Positions 37,583-46,366 are shown, numbered from the stretch's first letter. The stretch is DNA of 64,000 bases from Mycobacterium kiyosense (GCA_021654635.1 AP025179.1:4340001-4404000), one strand, 5' to 3'. Numbers and translations are program-made. Notes: generated from the letters alone by a model not told the origin.

Positions 37583-39182
37583 TCACAGCGTCACCGCCCC
37601 GCTCGCCGGGAACCAGGTGGTCGGCTGCTTTTCGCCGCCGCCGACGATACCGGCCACGCGGGCCAGAACGCCAGCGTCGGTGAGCTTGTCGAGCTTGCGC
37701 CGAGCCTTCTCCTCCTGCGCCCGCGTGGGCTTGCCCTCGACCGCGAACATGGCGATCGCGGCGTCGTGTGCGGTCATGCCGTCGGGCCCGCTGGCGGCGA
37801 CGAGCGCCGCGAGGTCGGTCGCGTGGTGGACGGCGATCTGCCCGGCCTCCTGGTCGTGCAGGAGCTGGAACGGCCCGACCTCACTGGCCGGTTGGCGGAT
37901 ATGGCGGAACCCGACGATCGGGTCGCCGGGGGCGCCGCTGAGCATCACGATCGAGCCGGTGCCGTTGGCGATCCACGCCGAGCCGTAGACGTCGGCCGCG
38001 GTCGTCGGCGGCCCTCCGTTGGCGCCGCGCTTGGTCGTGTGGTGAAGCTCGCACAGCTCCACCCCGACGCGCAGTAGCATCTGCCGCGCTCGGTTGTACC
38101 CCGCGCCGACCTCGTCCTCGCTGAGCCCGATCGCCGCGTCCTTGACGGAGTCGACGAACAGCGTTGAGGCGTCGGCCGTCTCCGCCAGCAGGGTCAGCAG
38201 CTCGGGCCGCTTTGCCACGTCGGCGGGCGGCGGGCCCTGCCAGATCAGCAGTCGGTCGTCGAGTACCGCGCGATCGTCTTCGGTGAACTGCCGTGCCATC
38301 GCCCGCGCGATCTGCTGCGGCCGGTCCATCGCGAGGTACAGGATCTTGCCCCCCGCGCGGCTTGACAGGGAGCCCGAGGAGGGTGCCGCCGCCCAGGCCG
38401 AGCTGGTTGCGGACGAGCAGGCCCGCGACGGTGGTCTTTCCCAGACCCATCGGCCCGGCGATCATCAGCGACTCCCCGGGTGCCCAGAGCACGTCGTTTC
38501 CGTCGCCCCACAGCGCGTCTGGCGTCTTCGGGACGTCGAGGATGAACGGTCCGCCGTGAGAGAACAGCGGTGCCTGCTGGTCGCCAGTGTCGGGCTCCAA
38601 ACTGTCGGGCTCGAAACTGTATGCGTCGCCGTAGGTCTCGCCGCCGACGTGCGAGAGGTCGGCCGGCCCGGCCTGCTCGGCGCCGTCGAGCGCGGACGCG
38701 ACGGTTGCGCCGACGCCGCGACCGGTTAGGCCCGAGCGCGCCCCAGCGTCCTCCATCGTGGCCCGCACGATCGCCAAGTCCAGGCCGGCGGCGAGCGCGA
38801 CCCTCGCGGCGCGGTACGTCGCCGCGTTCAGGGTGTCGTTGCGGGCGCCCTCGGGCGTCCCGGCGACCTCAGTGGCGCAGCTGTCCAGCGTCGCCAGCGC
38901 GTAACGGCGCAGCCGGTCGGGCTCCGCGCCGGGCCTCACCACGGTGAGCGGCGGCCGCCGCTGCGGCAGCGGCGGGAACTGCTCGGGGGAAGTGCCTGCG
39001 GGCCCAGGCGCGCAGGTAGTGCCCGCCGTGGTCCGGGTCATCGTCGTCGGGTTCCGTTACGCCACTGGTGATCTCGTCCTCGTCGGCGATAGACTGCTCT
39101 GCAGGCCTTCGCGGGTCGTTAAGTGGTGGGTCGCCCCCGGTCTGGTCGCCGGGGGCCTCTCTCCATATTCGGTGCCGCCCAT
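37583..39182 (-). CDS. RepA-like AAA ATPase (replication initiator/helicase), frameshifted in this sequence
   Basis: An AAA_25/RepA-type P-loop ATPase: Walker A IAGPMGLGKTTVAGLL, then KPRGGKILYLAMDRPQQIAR, Walker B STLFVDSVKDA and sensor VELCELHHTTKRG. The C-terminal 70 residues look like a winged helix. Removing one C from 38349-38354 joins the Walker A half to the Walker B half. Upstream, removing one G from 38985-38989 and adding one G at 39151-39155 gives a continuous acidic N-terminus from ATG 39182, which has AAGGAG at the right distance. The last correction is tentative. The stop abuts the iteron array, so it probably initiates replication there. Confidence 0.72.
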
Positions 39183-39276
39183 GGTCTGGGCTCCTTCGCG
39201 GGGTTCCTTAGCCGGGCTCCCTTGCGGACCTACTTGCTGGTCTGGTGGATCACGCTGTACGAGTGCGTGTTTCGGC

Positions 39277-39477
39277 TTACGCTGCGCCGCCTACCGGGGC
39301 GGTGAGCCTCTCGATGTCGGCCACGCGGATTCGGATCAGCCTCGGGCCGACGCGCTGCGCGGGCAGGCGACCCTGCGCGATCCAGCGCCGGACGGTGATC
39401 GGGTGGACGTCGAGGTACTCGGCGGCGGTGTCGACGCCGACCATTTCCGGTGCGCGGGATTGCGATTGCTTCTTCAT
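39277..39477 (-). CDS. xis: Excisionase-like MerR/HTH_17 DNA-binding protein
   Basis: A 66-residue helix-turn-helix protein: VDTAAEYLDVHPITVRRWIA, then QGRLPAQRVGPRLIRIRVAD. This is the form used by excisionases of mycobacteriophages and phiRv-type elements to bend att DNA and direct integrase to excise. It sits between the RepA-like gene and the integrase on the same strand. ATG 39477 is preferred over GTG 39483. Confidence 0.85.
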   Translation of the reverse strand: MKKQSQSRAPEMVGVDTAAEYLDVHPITVRRWIAQGRLPAQRVGPRLIRIRVADIERLTAPVGGAA

Positions 39478-39622
39478 GAGCACGGACGCTATGCCGAGTG
39501 TCGGTCAGCCGCTCGGCCCGTTGAGCCGTTTCTGCACCACCAACAGACGTAAGCGCTGGTCGGCCCGGCGTTTCTCCCGCGTGCGGAAACGCCAGGGGCG
39601 CAACGGTTCCCGTAGACCCCCT

Positions 39623-40798
39623 CTACACGCTTCGCGGCGTGTTGCCCCCGTTCGCGAGCCCGGACAGCGCCTCGGCCACCTCGGCGTCGCGGCCGCTGGC
39701 GATCTGCTGGTAGATCAGCGAGGCGCGGACTGTCGAGTGGCCGAGGCGCCCCATGGTCTCGACGAGGTTGCCGACGCGGGCGGCCTGGGTGCCGCTGAAG
39801 TGGCGCAGGTCGTGGACGCGCACGCCCTCGACGTCGATCGCCTCCTGCGCGTCGACGAAGTAGTCGCGGAAGACCCGGTCGTTGAGGTGGCAGCCGCCCA
39901 TCGCAGCCGGGAACAGAAGGGCGTCAGGGCCTTTCGCGACGTTCTCGTCCAGGTGCGCCCTGAGGTCGTCCCGGATGTGCGGCGGTACAACGACCTTGCG
40001 GCCCTTGCCCGACTTCGGGGTGTCCACGTGGCACTCGCCGTTGCGGTGGGTGGCGCCCCGCGCAATGGTGAGGACCGAGCAGTCTGCGCTCACGTCCTTG
40101 CGGCGCAGCTCGATCGCCTCGCCCCATCGCGGCGCGCACCAGGCCATCACCAGCACCATGGCCCGCAGCCGCTTGGGCTCGATCGCGTCGGCCAGCGCGG
40201 CGACCTGGCCGGGCTCGAGAATCGTCGCCTGCCGCTTGGTGGCGGCCGCCATCGCCTTGGTGATGTTGCACGGGTTGGCGGGCAGCAGGCCGTCGGTGAC
40301 CGCGGTCGCGCACACCGCGTGGAGGATCTGGTAGGCGCGGGCGGTCGGCTTGTCCTTATCCATCGCGGCGTGCCACGCGCGGACCGCCTGGGGCGTCAGG
40401 TTGCGCAGCGGCACCGCACCGATCAGCGAGCCCTCGACGCGGCGCTCCAGGAGCGACTCGTAGCCCGCCTTGGTGCGCGGCTTGAGCGGCCGCTCCTCGA
40501 CCCACGTCCTCGCGTAGTCGGCCACCGTGAGCGACCCGGCCAGCCGCTCGGCCTCGCGCCGCGCGGGCGGCGTCCACACGTTGAGCTCGACGAGGCGGCG
40601 CTCGTCGACCAGCCACCCTTCGGCGTCCATCTTCGCGGTGTAGGTGCGGGGCGCGTAGTGCCGCACGCAGTCGGGCCCGACGTAGCTGGCCTGCCACCGG
40701 GCAGACTTGTTGGGCAGCTGCCGGATCGAGCCCCAGCTCCGCCGCGCCGCATTCGCCTTCTTTCTCGCCACCTGGCTACCTCCGGGTCCGTGCGTCAT
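39623..40798 (-). CDS. int: Tyrosine-type site-specific integrase
   Basis: A 391-residue phage integrase. After a basic N-terminal arm-binding domain (about 12-60) and a SAM-like core-binding domain (about 88-170), the catalytic residues are Arg224 (APRWGEAIEL), a Lys in PKSGKGRKVV, His329-x-x-Arg332 (VHDLRHFSG), His354 (RLGHSTVRAS) and the nucleophile Tyr363 (LIYQQIA). It starts about 130 bp from attR, the usual position for int beside attP. It recombines within the tRNA-Arg 3' end. Confidence 0.93.
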   Translation of the reverse strand: MTHGPGGSQVARKKANAARRSWGSIRQLPNKSARWQASYVGPDCVRHYAPRTYTAKMDAEGWLVDERRLVELNVWTPPARREAERLAGSLTVADYARTWVEERPLKPRTKAGYESLLERRVEGSLIGAVPLRNLTPQAVRAWHAAMDKDKPTARAYQILHAVCATAVTDGLLPANPCNITKAMAAATKRQATILEPGQVAALADAIEPKRLRAMVLVMAWCAPRWGEAIELRRKDVSADCSVLTIARGATHRNGECHVDTPKSGKGRKVVVPPHIRDDLRAHLDENVAKGPDALLFPAAMGGCHLNDRVFRDYFVDAQEAIDVEGVRVHDLRHFSGTQAARVGNLVETMGRLGHSTVRASLIYQQIASGRDAEVAEALSGLANGGNTPRSV

Positions 40799-40847
40799 CT
40801 GTGCGACCAGTGTGCTCTATTGTGCTTATAAGAGCTAACGCGATGGG

Positions 40848-40864
40848 TGTAGACTGGGTCTACA
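40848..40864. promoter_or_regulatory. Inverted repeat between int and attR
   Basis: TGTAGAC and GTCTACA are separated by three bases, 50 bp upstream of the integrase start. It may be an arm-type or excisionase site, or an operator for int. An AT-rich CTTATAAG block (near 40827-40834) between it and int could be the int -10 region. Confidence 0.4.
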
Positions 40865-40930
40865 GTATCGGCTGGTCAGCGCGACTTTCCGCTAGTCACG
40901 GACGGTGCGGGGCAAACCGCGGGCGGCGTT

Positions 40931-40953
40931 TTCGAATCCTGCCGGGGGGCACC
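40931..40953 (+). repeat. attR core of the integrated element
   Basis: Repeats the tRNA-Arg 3' end found at 30709-30730, but with six G instead of five at 40944-40949. To the left is element DNA (int side), to the right chromosomal DNA. Without the element the chromosome would read directly from the tRNA acceptor stem into CACCCTCTAACTGC. The extra G may be a homopolymer error, as in other places in this window. Confidence 0.85.
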
Positions 40954-41122
40954 CTCTAACTGCTGGTTTCACTAATGCCGGGACTACTTCTGGGCCATGG
41001 CGAGAGCGAAAGTGACGACCGACGACGAAATTGTCGAGTTCCGGTTCCAAGCACCGTCTGGTCAACAATCAAAGAGGTAGTGCTCGGCCAAACGGGTGGA
41101 GTAACCAGCAGAGGCGGGACGG

Positions 41123-41677
41123 ATGAGATCGCGTGGAGTGAGTCACGTCGAGTTTGCAGTGCTGGACTACCAGGAGTCCGTCGAGTTCTACGACGCGATG
41201 TTCGGCTGGTTGGGGTTCAGCAGCTTCTCGACACTCGACATGGAGTATGAGTCCACCTACTACATGACGCGGTACCTAAACCCTCACAGCTACATCGGTA
41301 TCCAACCCGCCGACACCGGCTCGCGGCTTGTCCATGCAGATCAATCGGTCGGGATCAATCACATCGCGTTGTGGGCGCGGAGTCGATCCGAGGTGGACCT
41401 TTTCCACCGAGAGTTCTTGGTTGGACGCGGAATTGAAGTCACCGACGATCCACGGGACTATCCCCAGTACCATCCCGGCTATTACGCCGTCTTCTTTGAT
41501 GATCCGGTCAACGGCATTCATTGGGAACTGGCATGGGTGCCCAGAATCCCGAGCCCCCGCCAGGTCGCGGCCTACTACCGAGCGCTCCGTGGGTTCGCAA
41601 GACAACGCCGCGATCTGGCGAATACCGTGCCTGGCCTCGCCTGGCAGGCGAAGCGTCGCCTACCGAGACGGCGATAG
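41123..41677 (+). CDS. VOC (glyoxalase/dioxygenase superfamily) protein
   Basis: A 184-residue protein with two half-domains of the vicinal oxygen chelate fold: SHVEFAVLDYQESVEFYDAM with FGWLGF, and VGINHIALWARSRSEVDLF... ending DPVNGIHWELAWV. Candidate metal ligands are His9 (SHVEFAV), His75 (INHIALW) and the Glu of IHWELAW. The substrate is unknown. It is the first chromosomal gene right of attR. A 27-codon frame just upstream (40997-41080) could be a short coding remnant, but nothing supports it. Confidence 0.82.
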   Translation: MRSRGVSHVEFAVLDYQESVEFYDAMFGWLGFSSFSTLDMEYESTYYMTRYLNPHSYIGIQPADTGSRLVHADQSVGINHIALWARSRSEVDLFHREFLVGRGIEVTDDPRDYPQYHPGYYAVFFDDPVNGIHWELAWVPRIPSPRQVAAYYRALRGFARQRRDLANTVPGLAWQAKRRLPRRR

Positions 41678-41794
41678 GCTGGGAGATGACTGAGGTCGGC
41701 GGCGTGGTCGAGTTCGGGTTCAACGGCTGACACCGTCGGCGACACGACATGGACCCCGTCAGATTGCGGCCAGAATTTTGTCTCAGCGAACGCG

Positions 41795-43189
41795 TTATGC
41801 ACCAATGCCTTCCGGATCGGCGTTGGTAGCCTCAGCGGGCAGTCTTCGACTCCGTCCCATGGATCGGCGCATGGCCAAGTTCGCGGCTGCGCGCTCACCC
41901 CAGGCGACCGCGGTGTTCTGCCCGGTCTGGGACAGGTAGTCACCCGCGAACTGGATGGGATCGGATTCGTCGATGCCGGCCACGAAATCGCCAATGGCGC
42001 GATAAACGCCCTGCTGAGTGTGGGGAAGGGCGATCGGCCAGCGGCGAACATAGGTGTAGTCGATCTCGCCCAGGTCGGGAAAGAGGCGACGCAGAGTTTC
42101 GACCGAACGTTCGATGATCGCGTCGTCGGTTGCGTCGAACCACGCGGCCGCGGCAGACATCTCCCACGAGATCGTGAACAACCCGTGGCCCGCCGGCGCG
42201 CGATCCGGAGCCTTTCGGTTCTCGACGATGATCATGGCGATGTTTCGGTCCTCGCTACGCGGTAGCTGCACCAGGAATGAAGGGTCCGAGGGCGCCCGGG
42301 TCGACCCGATGGCCACGTTGATGCCTCGAGTGAAGGTCAGCTTTGCAGCGAAAAGTTCCAGTCGCGCCCGATGATCGGGACAGATCCGGGCCGCCACGGG
42401 CAGGGGTGTGGCGACGACCGCGGCATCGAATTCCTCGACCCGGGGTTCACCGGAGGCGTCGCGGTAGCTGATCAGCACGCCGGCTGCGGTCTTAGCGACC
42501 TGATCGACGGGCGACGAGGTGCGTACCTCGCCAATCCTGTCGACCATGCGGTTGATGATGTCGGCTTGGCCGCCGATGGTCGTTCCGAGCGTGCCGGCGA
42601 CTGCGTTGATCAGACCCGACATCAGCTCGACCCGGCTGACCTGGTCTGAGTTGGCCAGCAATAGTGCCCGGGTAACCGGCTCGGCAAAGAACTGATCCGC
42701 CTCCGCGCCGGCGACGCGCCGAACGTACGACTGAGCGGTCTCGTCGTCGAGAATGGCTGCCTTGCTGAGGTTGTCGTAGTCGAGCCGGCCGCGGGCTTTC
42801 GCTGTCACGATCTCGGCCACCAGTCGCGTCATCCGCAGTTTCGTCGGCCACGACAGGAGTTTGGTCCGCAGGCCCGAACGCACCAGATCGTCGAGCTTGA
42901 GAGAGTGTATCCGGCCATCGCGGACAACTCCGAGATACGGTGCGGTGGAAACGATTTCGCAGCCCAACTCCTCGGCGAGCGCGGTAAAGATCGGGTAGCG
43001 GGCCGCGATCGCGGTGGCGCCGGTGTCGACGATGTAGCCCTGATCCTTGATCGTCTCGACTCGTCCGCCGGCGTGGTCGGCGGCCTCGAGAACGACGACC
43101 TGCCAACCAGCCTGCTTGAGCCGAAGGGCCGCGGTGAGTCCGGCGATTCCACCGCCGACCACGGCTGCGCGCGGATGTGTGTCTGTCAT
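41795..43189 (-). CDS. FAD-dependent amine oxidase / protoporphyrinogen-oxidase-like protein
   Basis: A 464-residue flavoprotein. The N-terminal dinucleotide motif is AAVVGGGIAGLTAALRLKQ, followed by VVVLEAADHAGGRVETI, and the C-terminal FAD motif is FAGDYLSQTGQNTAVAWGERAA. The family covers monoamine oxidases, carotenoid desaturases and HemY-like enzymes; substrate residues cannot be assigned here. It starts eight bases after the DUF1295 gene stop, so the two form an operon divergent from the TetR gene. Confidence 0.87.
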   Translation of the reverse strand: MTDTHPRAAVVGGGIAGLTAALRLKQAGWQVVVLEAADHAGGRVETIKDQGYIVDTGATAIAARYPIFTALAEELGCEIVSTAPYLGVVRDGRIHSLKLDDLVRSGLRTKLLSWPTKLRMTRLVAEIVTAKARGRLDYDNLSKAAILDDETAQSYVRRVAGAEADQFFAEPVTRALLLANSDQVSRVELMSGLINAVAGTLGTTIGGQADIINRMVDRIGEVRTSSPVDQVAKTAAGVLISYRDASGEPRVEEFDAAVVATPLPVAARICPDHRARLELFAAKLTFTRGINVAIGSTRAPSDPSFLVQLPRSEDRNIAMIIVENRKAPDRAPAGHGLFTISWEMSAAAAWFDATDDAIIERSVETLRRLFPDLGEIDYTYVRRWPIALPHTQQGVYRAIGDFVAGIDESDPIQFAGDYLSQTGQNTAVAWGERAAANLAMRRSMGRSRRLPAEATNADPEGIGA

Positions 43190-43197
43190 GAGGCTCC

Positions 43198-44013
43198 TCA
43201 GCGGGCTATCGGTAGCGGTAGGAACGCCCGGGTTCGGGCCATCAGGGCTTGGTATTCGGGACGATCACCCATGACCTTGTCCTGGTAGGCGCTGCCCAGC
43301 ACTTTGGTCAGCATCAAGGTGTTGACCGCGGGCCCGGCGACGGTCCACCAGATGTCGGGGTTGCCTGCGACGGCGACAATCCAAATGCCCCACCAGACCA
43401 GCGTGTTGCCGAAATAGTTCGGATGACGCGAGTATGTCCAGACGCCGGTGTTGAGGTAGCGGGGGCGCGTGGACAGCGCGAGGAACGACTGAAGCTGGCC
43501 GTCGGCGACCGTCTCGAAGTAGTAGCCGATCCCGAACACCGCTAGACCGACGGCGGTCAGGATCCCGATCTGACCGTTGATCTCGCGGTTACCGAGGATC
43601 CCCGCGGTCGACGGCAGCCCGACCAGAATGATCACCAGGGCTTGTGGCTCCATTACTCGGAAGAAGCTCTTCCACCAGTAGCCGTCGGCGTAGTCCTTGC
43701 GCCACTGCAGGTAGCGTGGGTCACCACCGTGGGTTGTGACGAACCGGCGCCATCGTGAGCCGAGGTACCAGCCGAGCCGGCAGCCGTGCAGTGCCACCAT
43801 CAGGAGCAGCAATGCGGCCGTCTGTGAATGCGCGCCGCCGGAAGACCAGAAGCAAATCGCCGCGGGCAGGACGAAGCCGAATCCGTACCAGCCGTCCATG
43901 ACCGAATGCTCACCCCTGATCAGGCCAAGCACCCAGATCGCAGTCACGATCGCAATCGTCACACCCGAAGCCAAGAGGAAGACCTCCACCTCGGCCGTCG
44001 TCAGATTCAGCAC
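43198..44013 (-). CDS. DUF1295 / steroid 5-alpha-reductase-fold membrane protein
   Basis: A 271-residue protein with six or seven membrane helices. The family C-terminal motif is visible: LNTGVWTYSRHPNYFGNTLVWWGIW followed by TKVLGS and a charged tail (DRPEYQALMARTR), along with the loop GDPRYLQWRKDY. The fold is shared by NADPH-dependent steroid reductases and isoprenylcysteine methyltransferases. It heads a two-gene unit with the flavin oxidase, which suggests joint action on a lipid or isoprenoid substrate. Confidence 0.85.
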   Translation of the reverse strand: MLNLTTAEVEVFLLASGVTIAIVTAIWVLGLIRGEHSVMDGWYGFGFVLPAAICFWSSGGAHSQTAALLLLMVALHGCRLGWYLGSRWRRFVTTHGGDPRYLQWRKDYADGYWWKSFFRVMEPQALVIILVGLPSTAGILGNREINGQIGILTAVGLAVFGIGYYFETVADGQLQSFLALSTRPRYLNTGVWTYSRHPNYFGNTLVWWGIWIVAVAGNPDIWWTVAGPAVNTLMLTKVLGSAYQDKVMGDRPEYQALMARTRAFLPLPIAR

Positions 44014-44043
44014 TGAATCCTCCCCATTTCCGTGATAGCACTT

Positions 44044-44086
44044 CGTTCCATTCGGAACGGTGTCTCATTTGACACGAGGTGTCAAA
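44044..44086. promoter_or_regulatory. Two inverted repeats in the divergent TetR control region
   Basis: CGTTCC-ATTC-GGAACG (44044-44059) and TTTGACAC-GAG-GTGTCAAA (44068-44086) are perfect inverted repeats in the 105-bp gap between the DUF1295 gene and the TetR gene. They are the natural operators for this TetR protein, placed to control both directions. Confidence 0.6.
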
Positions 44087-44118
44087 CATGACTAGTATCA
44101 CTCTTCGGGAGGCGACGC

Positions 44119-44763
44119 GTGAAGCATGAATTTCAGCGGCAACAGTCCGCGTGGCGCGATCGGAAGAAGGCGATGCTGCGCGCCAACATCGTGCGAAACG
44201 CGCTGGACCTCTTCGCCCGACACGGCTACGACGAGGTGTCTCTCGACGAGATCGTCGAGGCCTCGCATTGCTCGCGCAGTACCTTCCACCGGCACTTCGG
44301 AACGAAAGAAGACCTGCTCTTCCCGGGAGCCGACGAATACCTGACTGCGTTCGAACATGAGCTCGCCCAGGTCGACGACGGCGACGACCCGTGGGTTGCC
44401 GCACGTGCGGGTGCCATCCGCGGCCTGCACGGCTTCACCGAATCACTCGATCCCGACCTGAAGGCGAGCTTCGCCCGACTCTGGATGAGCGGCCCGATCC
44501 CACGACGTCGATACCAGGAGATCGTCATGTCATGGGAGGCAGTGCTGGTCGTCCATTTTGCTCGTTTCTTGGGTTCCGGCTCCAGCGACGGGCTGGAGTG
44601 TCAGCTGCTGGCCTCCATGGTCACGGCCGCGTTGAGGGCGGCCCTGAACGTGGCGGTGACGACGGGTGACGACGTCGACATCACCGCGGCCCGGGCCTTC
44701 GATCTCGTCGAATCAAGTCTTCTCGTCCATCAACTGCGCGCAGCCGCGCGTCCCGCCGTCTGA
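44119..44763 (+). CDS. TetR-family transcriptional regulator
   Basis: A 214-residue repressor with a standard N-terminal TetR domain: IVRNALDLFARHGYDEVSLD, EIVEASHCSRSTFHRHFGTK, EDLLF. The C-terminal ligand domain has no assignable specificity. The start is GTG with GGGAGG six bases upstream. Operators lie directly upstream. It is followed 14 bp later by two membrane-protein genes, so it probably regulates both its own operon and the divergent oxidase/DUF1295 pair. Confidence 0.92.
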   Translation: MKHEFQRQQSAWRDRKKAMLRANIVRNALDLFARHGYDEVSLDEIVEASHCSRSTFHRHFGTKEDLLFPGADEYLTAFEHELAQVDDGDDPWVAARAGAIRGLHGFTESLDPDLKASFARLWMSGPIPRRRYQEIVMSWEAVLVVHFARFLGSGSSDGLECQLLASMVTAALRAALNVAVTTGDDVDITAARAFDLVESSLLVHQLRAAARPAV

Positions 44764-44777
44764 ACCAGGAGACGACA

Positions 44778-45620
44778 ATGTTCCCTCGCGGATCCATTCC
44801 GGTAACCAGTTTCGGTGACGATCGGGCCGTCAATGCCACCGCGGAGATGGTCGCGATCGTCGCGACCAGCGTTCTCGCCGTCGTGGTCATTGGGCTGGTC
44901 ATCAAGCTCTGTATGCGTGAGCGAATCACGTGGCCGTTGTTCGTACTCGTCGGCGGCACGGTAACGGCTTTCCAGGAGCCGCTGTTCGATCACCTCTACG
45001 GCCTCTGGTTTTACACCGCAGGGCAGACCACTGCCTTCCAGACCTACGGCGTCCACGTGCCGGTGTGGTTGCCGATCATCTACATCTCGTACTACGGCGG
45101 ACTGACCATTTTCTTCACTCGCCTGTTCTCGCGGGGCATCCCGCAGAAAAACATCGTGAAGTTCTTTCTGATGTCGGTCGCTCTGGCCGCGACGGCGGAG
45201 ATCTTCTACATCAATATCTGCAACCTCTACGGCTATCAGGACCACCAGGCATTCGTAGTGTGGACCTATCCGGTGTGGGTGGCGTTCGTCAACGGGGTAC
45301 CGCCGTTCTTGGCGGCGATCGCGCTGGCCCGCCTGGTACCCATTGCGCGTGGCTGGGCACAGCTGGGCTTGATGTTTGTCGTGCCAATTGCGTTCGCGGC
45401 GGACTCCTTTGGCACCGGGTTCATCTACCTATCGATCCGGCACGGAGCTTGGGAGAACGGACCAAACATGGGATTGGTGCATGTCGCGGCTCTTCTGACG
45501 GCGGCGTTGACCTTCGCGACTGTGCTCACCGCCGCCAAGATGGCCGACCTGAAAACGCCACGGCCAATCAACCCACCGCGACCCTCCGTTGCCGACCAGC
45601 CCAATCACGTACACGCATGA
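44778..45620 (+). CDS. Hypothetical polytopic membrane protein (280 aa)
   Basis: A 280-residue protein with about seven membrane helices, starting after AGGAGACGACA. Segments include VAIVATSVLAVVVIGLVIKL, ITWPLFVLVGGTVTAFQEPL and LGLMFVVPIAFAADSFGTG. I do not recognise a characterised family. It overlaps the next gene by four bases (ATGA), and the two proteins probably act together downstream of the TetR regulator. Confidence 0.78.
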   Translation: MFPRGSIPVTSFGDDRAVNATAEMVAIVATSVLAVVVIGLVIKLCMRERITWPLFVLVGGTVTAFQEPLFDHLYGLWFYTAGQTTAFQTYGVHVPVWLPIIYISYYGGLTIFFTRLFSRGIPQKNIVKFFLMSVALAATAEIFYINICNLYGYQDHQAFVVWTYPVWVAFVNGVPPFLAAIALARLVPIARGWAQLGLMFVVPIAFAADSFGTGFIYLSIRHGAWENGPNMGLVHVAALLTAALTFATVLTAAKMADLKTPRPINPPRPSVADQPNHVHA

Positions 45621-46366
45621 CCAACACGACAGTGGAAATCGCCGGCACGTCGGCACTGAGCGAGAAGCACCAACGCCTCTGCGTGTGGGCCGGCCTTGCC
45701 TTCGTCCCCGTGTTCGGTGCGGTATTCATCTTCATGGGATGGCTACCGCCGCCGTCTCCAAACCTCGGTGCCGCCGAGATCGCTCAAATATTCAGCGACG
45801 ACCGAATTCGCATCCGAATCGGGATGTACTTGCTCACCTTTGTCGCGCCACTCCTCGCCTTCTTTGGCGCGGCTCTGACGCACCAATGCCGAATGATCGT
45901 CGGCAACTCCCCATTAGTGTGGGTGCAGGCGTTGTCTGCCGCGGTGCTGACGCTGGAGTTTCTCATTCCCCAAATGGTTTGGCAGACAGCGCTGTTTCGG
46001 ACTGAACGCACACCGGCGATGGTGCAGATGCTCAACGACCAGGCCTGGTTGCTGTATCTGGGCGTCGTCGGAACGGTGATGGTGCAACTCATCGTTCTTG
46101 CGATCTGCATCTTCCACGACCCGCGCGCGGAGCCGCTGATTCCGCGCTGGGCAGCCTACCTGTGTTTGTGGGTGGCGCTGGGCGTATCAGCCGGCGGATT
46201 GATTGTGTTCACCCACACCGGACCGGTCGCGTGGAACGGCATCATTTCATGGTGGATCGTGGTGATCTCATTCTTCGTCTGGATCGCCTCGATGTCGACT
46301 CTGATGCTGCGGGCCAGTCACCGGATCGAAGATGAACTCGCAGTGAGTATCACGACCGACGGCTGA
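45617..46366 (+). CDS. Hypothetical polytopic membrane protein (249 aa)
   Basis: A 249-residue protein with six predicted membrane helices (LCVWAGLAFVPVFGAVFIF, MYLLTFVAPLLAFFGAALTH, LLYLGVVGTVMVQLIVLAI, YLCLWVALGVSAGGLIVFT, GIISWWIVVISFFVWIASMS among them). The extracytoplasmic loop contains WLPPPSPNLGAAEIAQIFSD, typical of an uncharacterised actinobacterial family. It is translationally coupled to the preceding gene and ends the operon. Confidence 0.78.
   Translation: MTNTTVEIAGTSALSEKHQRLCVWAGLAFVPVFGAVFIFMGWLPPPSPNLGAAEIAQIFSDDRIRIRIGMYLLTFVAPLLAFFGAALTHQCRMIVGNSPLVWVQALSAAVLTLEFLIPQMVWQTALFRTERTPAMVQMLNDQAWLLYLGVVGTVMVQLIVLAICIFHDPRAEPLIPRWAAYLCLWVALGVSAGGLIVFTHTGPVAWNGIISWWIVVISFFVWIASMSTLMLRASHRIEDELAVSITTDG

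Larger units (their letters stand above)
30709..40953. mobile_element. 10.2-kb integrated phage satellite-like element in tRNA-Arg
   Basis: The boundaries are direct repeats of the tRNA-Arg 3' end. Inside, from the right, are a tyrosine integrase, an excisionase, a RepA-like ATPase with an iteron array, a WhiB-like protein, three unknown proteins, a scaffold-like protein, an HK97-type capsid, a C5-methyltransferase, a restriction endonuclease, Vsr and small genes. No terminase, portal, tail, lysis or immunity-repressor gene is recognisable. This resembles the roughly 10-kb phiRv1/phiRv2 elements of M. tuberculosis and capsid-encoding phage-inducible islands. I infer that it excises, replicates, makes its own capsid and needs a helper phage for packaging and tails. 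Confidence 0.85.

Noticed and set aside
39133..39156. Perfect 8-bp hairpin (GCCCCCGG / CCGGGGGC) as a terminator after xis
   Set aside because: It lies within the reconstructed coding start of the RepA-like gene and lacks a U-tract; it may only reflect GC-rich coding sequence.
39123..39305. 60-residue plus-strand ORF opposite the repA start
   Set aside because: No ribosome site, implausible composition, and it overlaps a better-supported minus-strand gene start.
40997..41080. 27-codon ORF right of attR (MARAKVTTDDEIVEF...)
   Set aside because: Too short, no clear ribosome site, no homologue that I recognise; mentioned only as a possible remnant.
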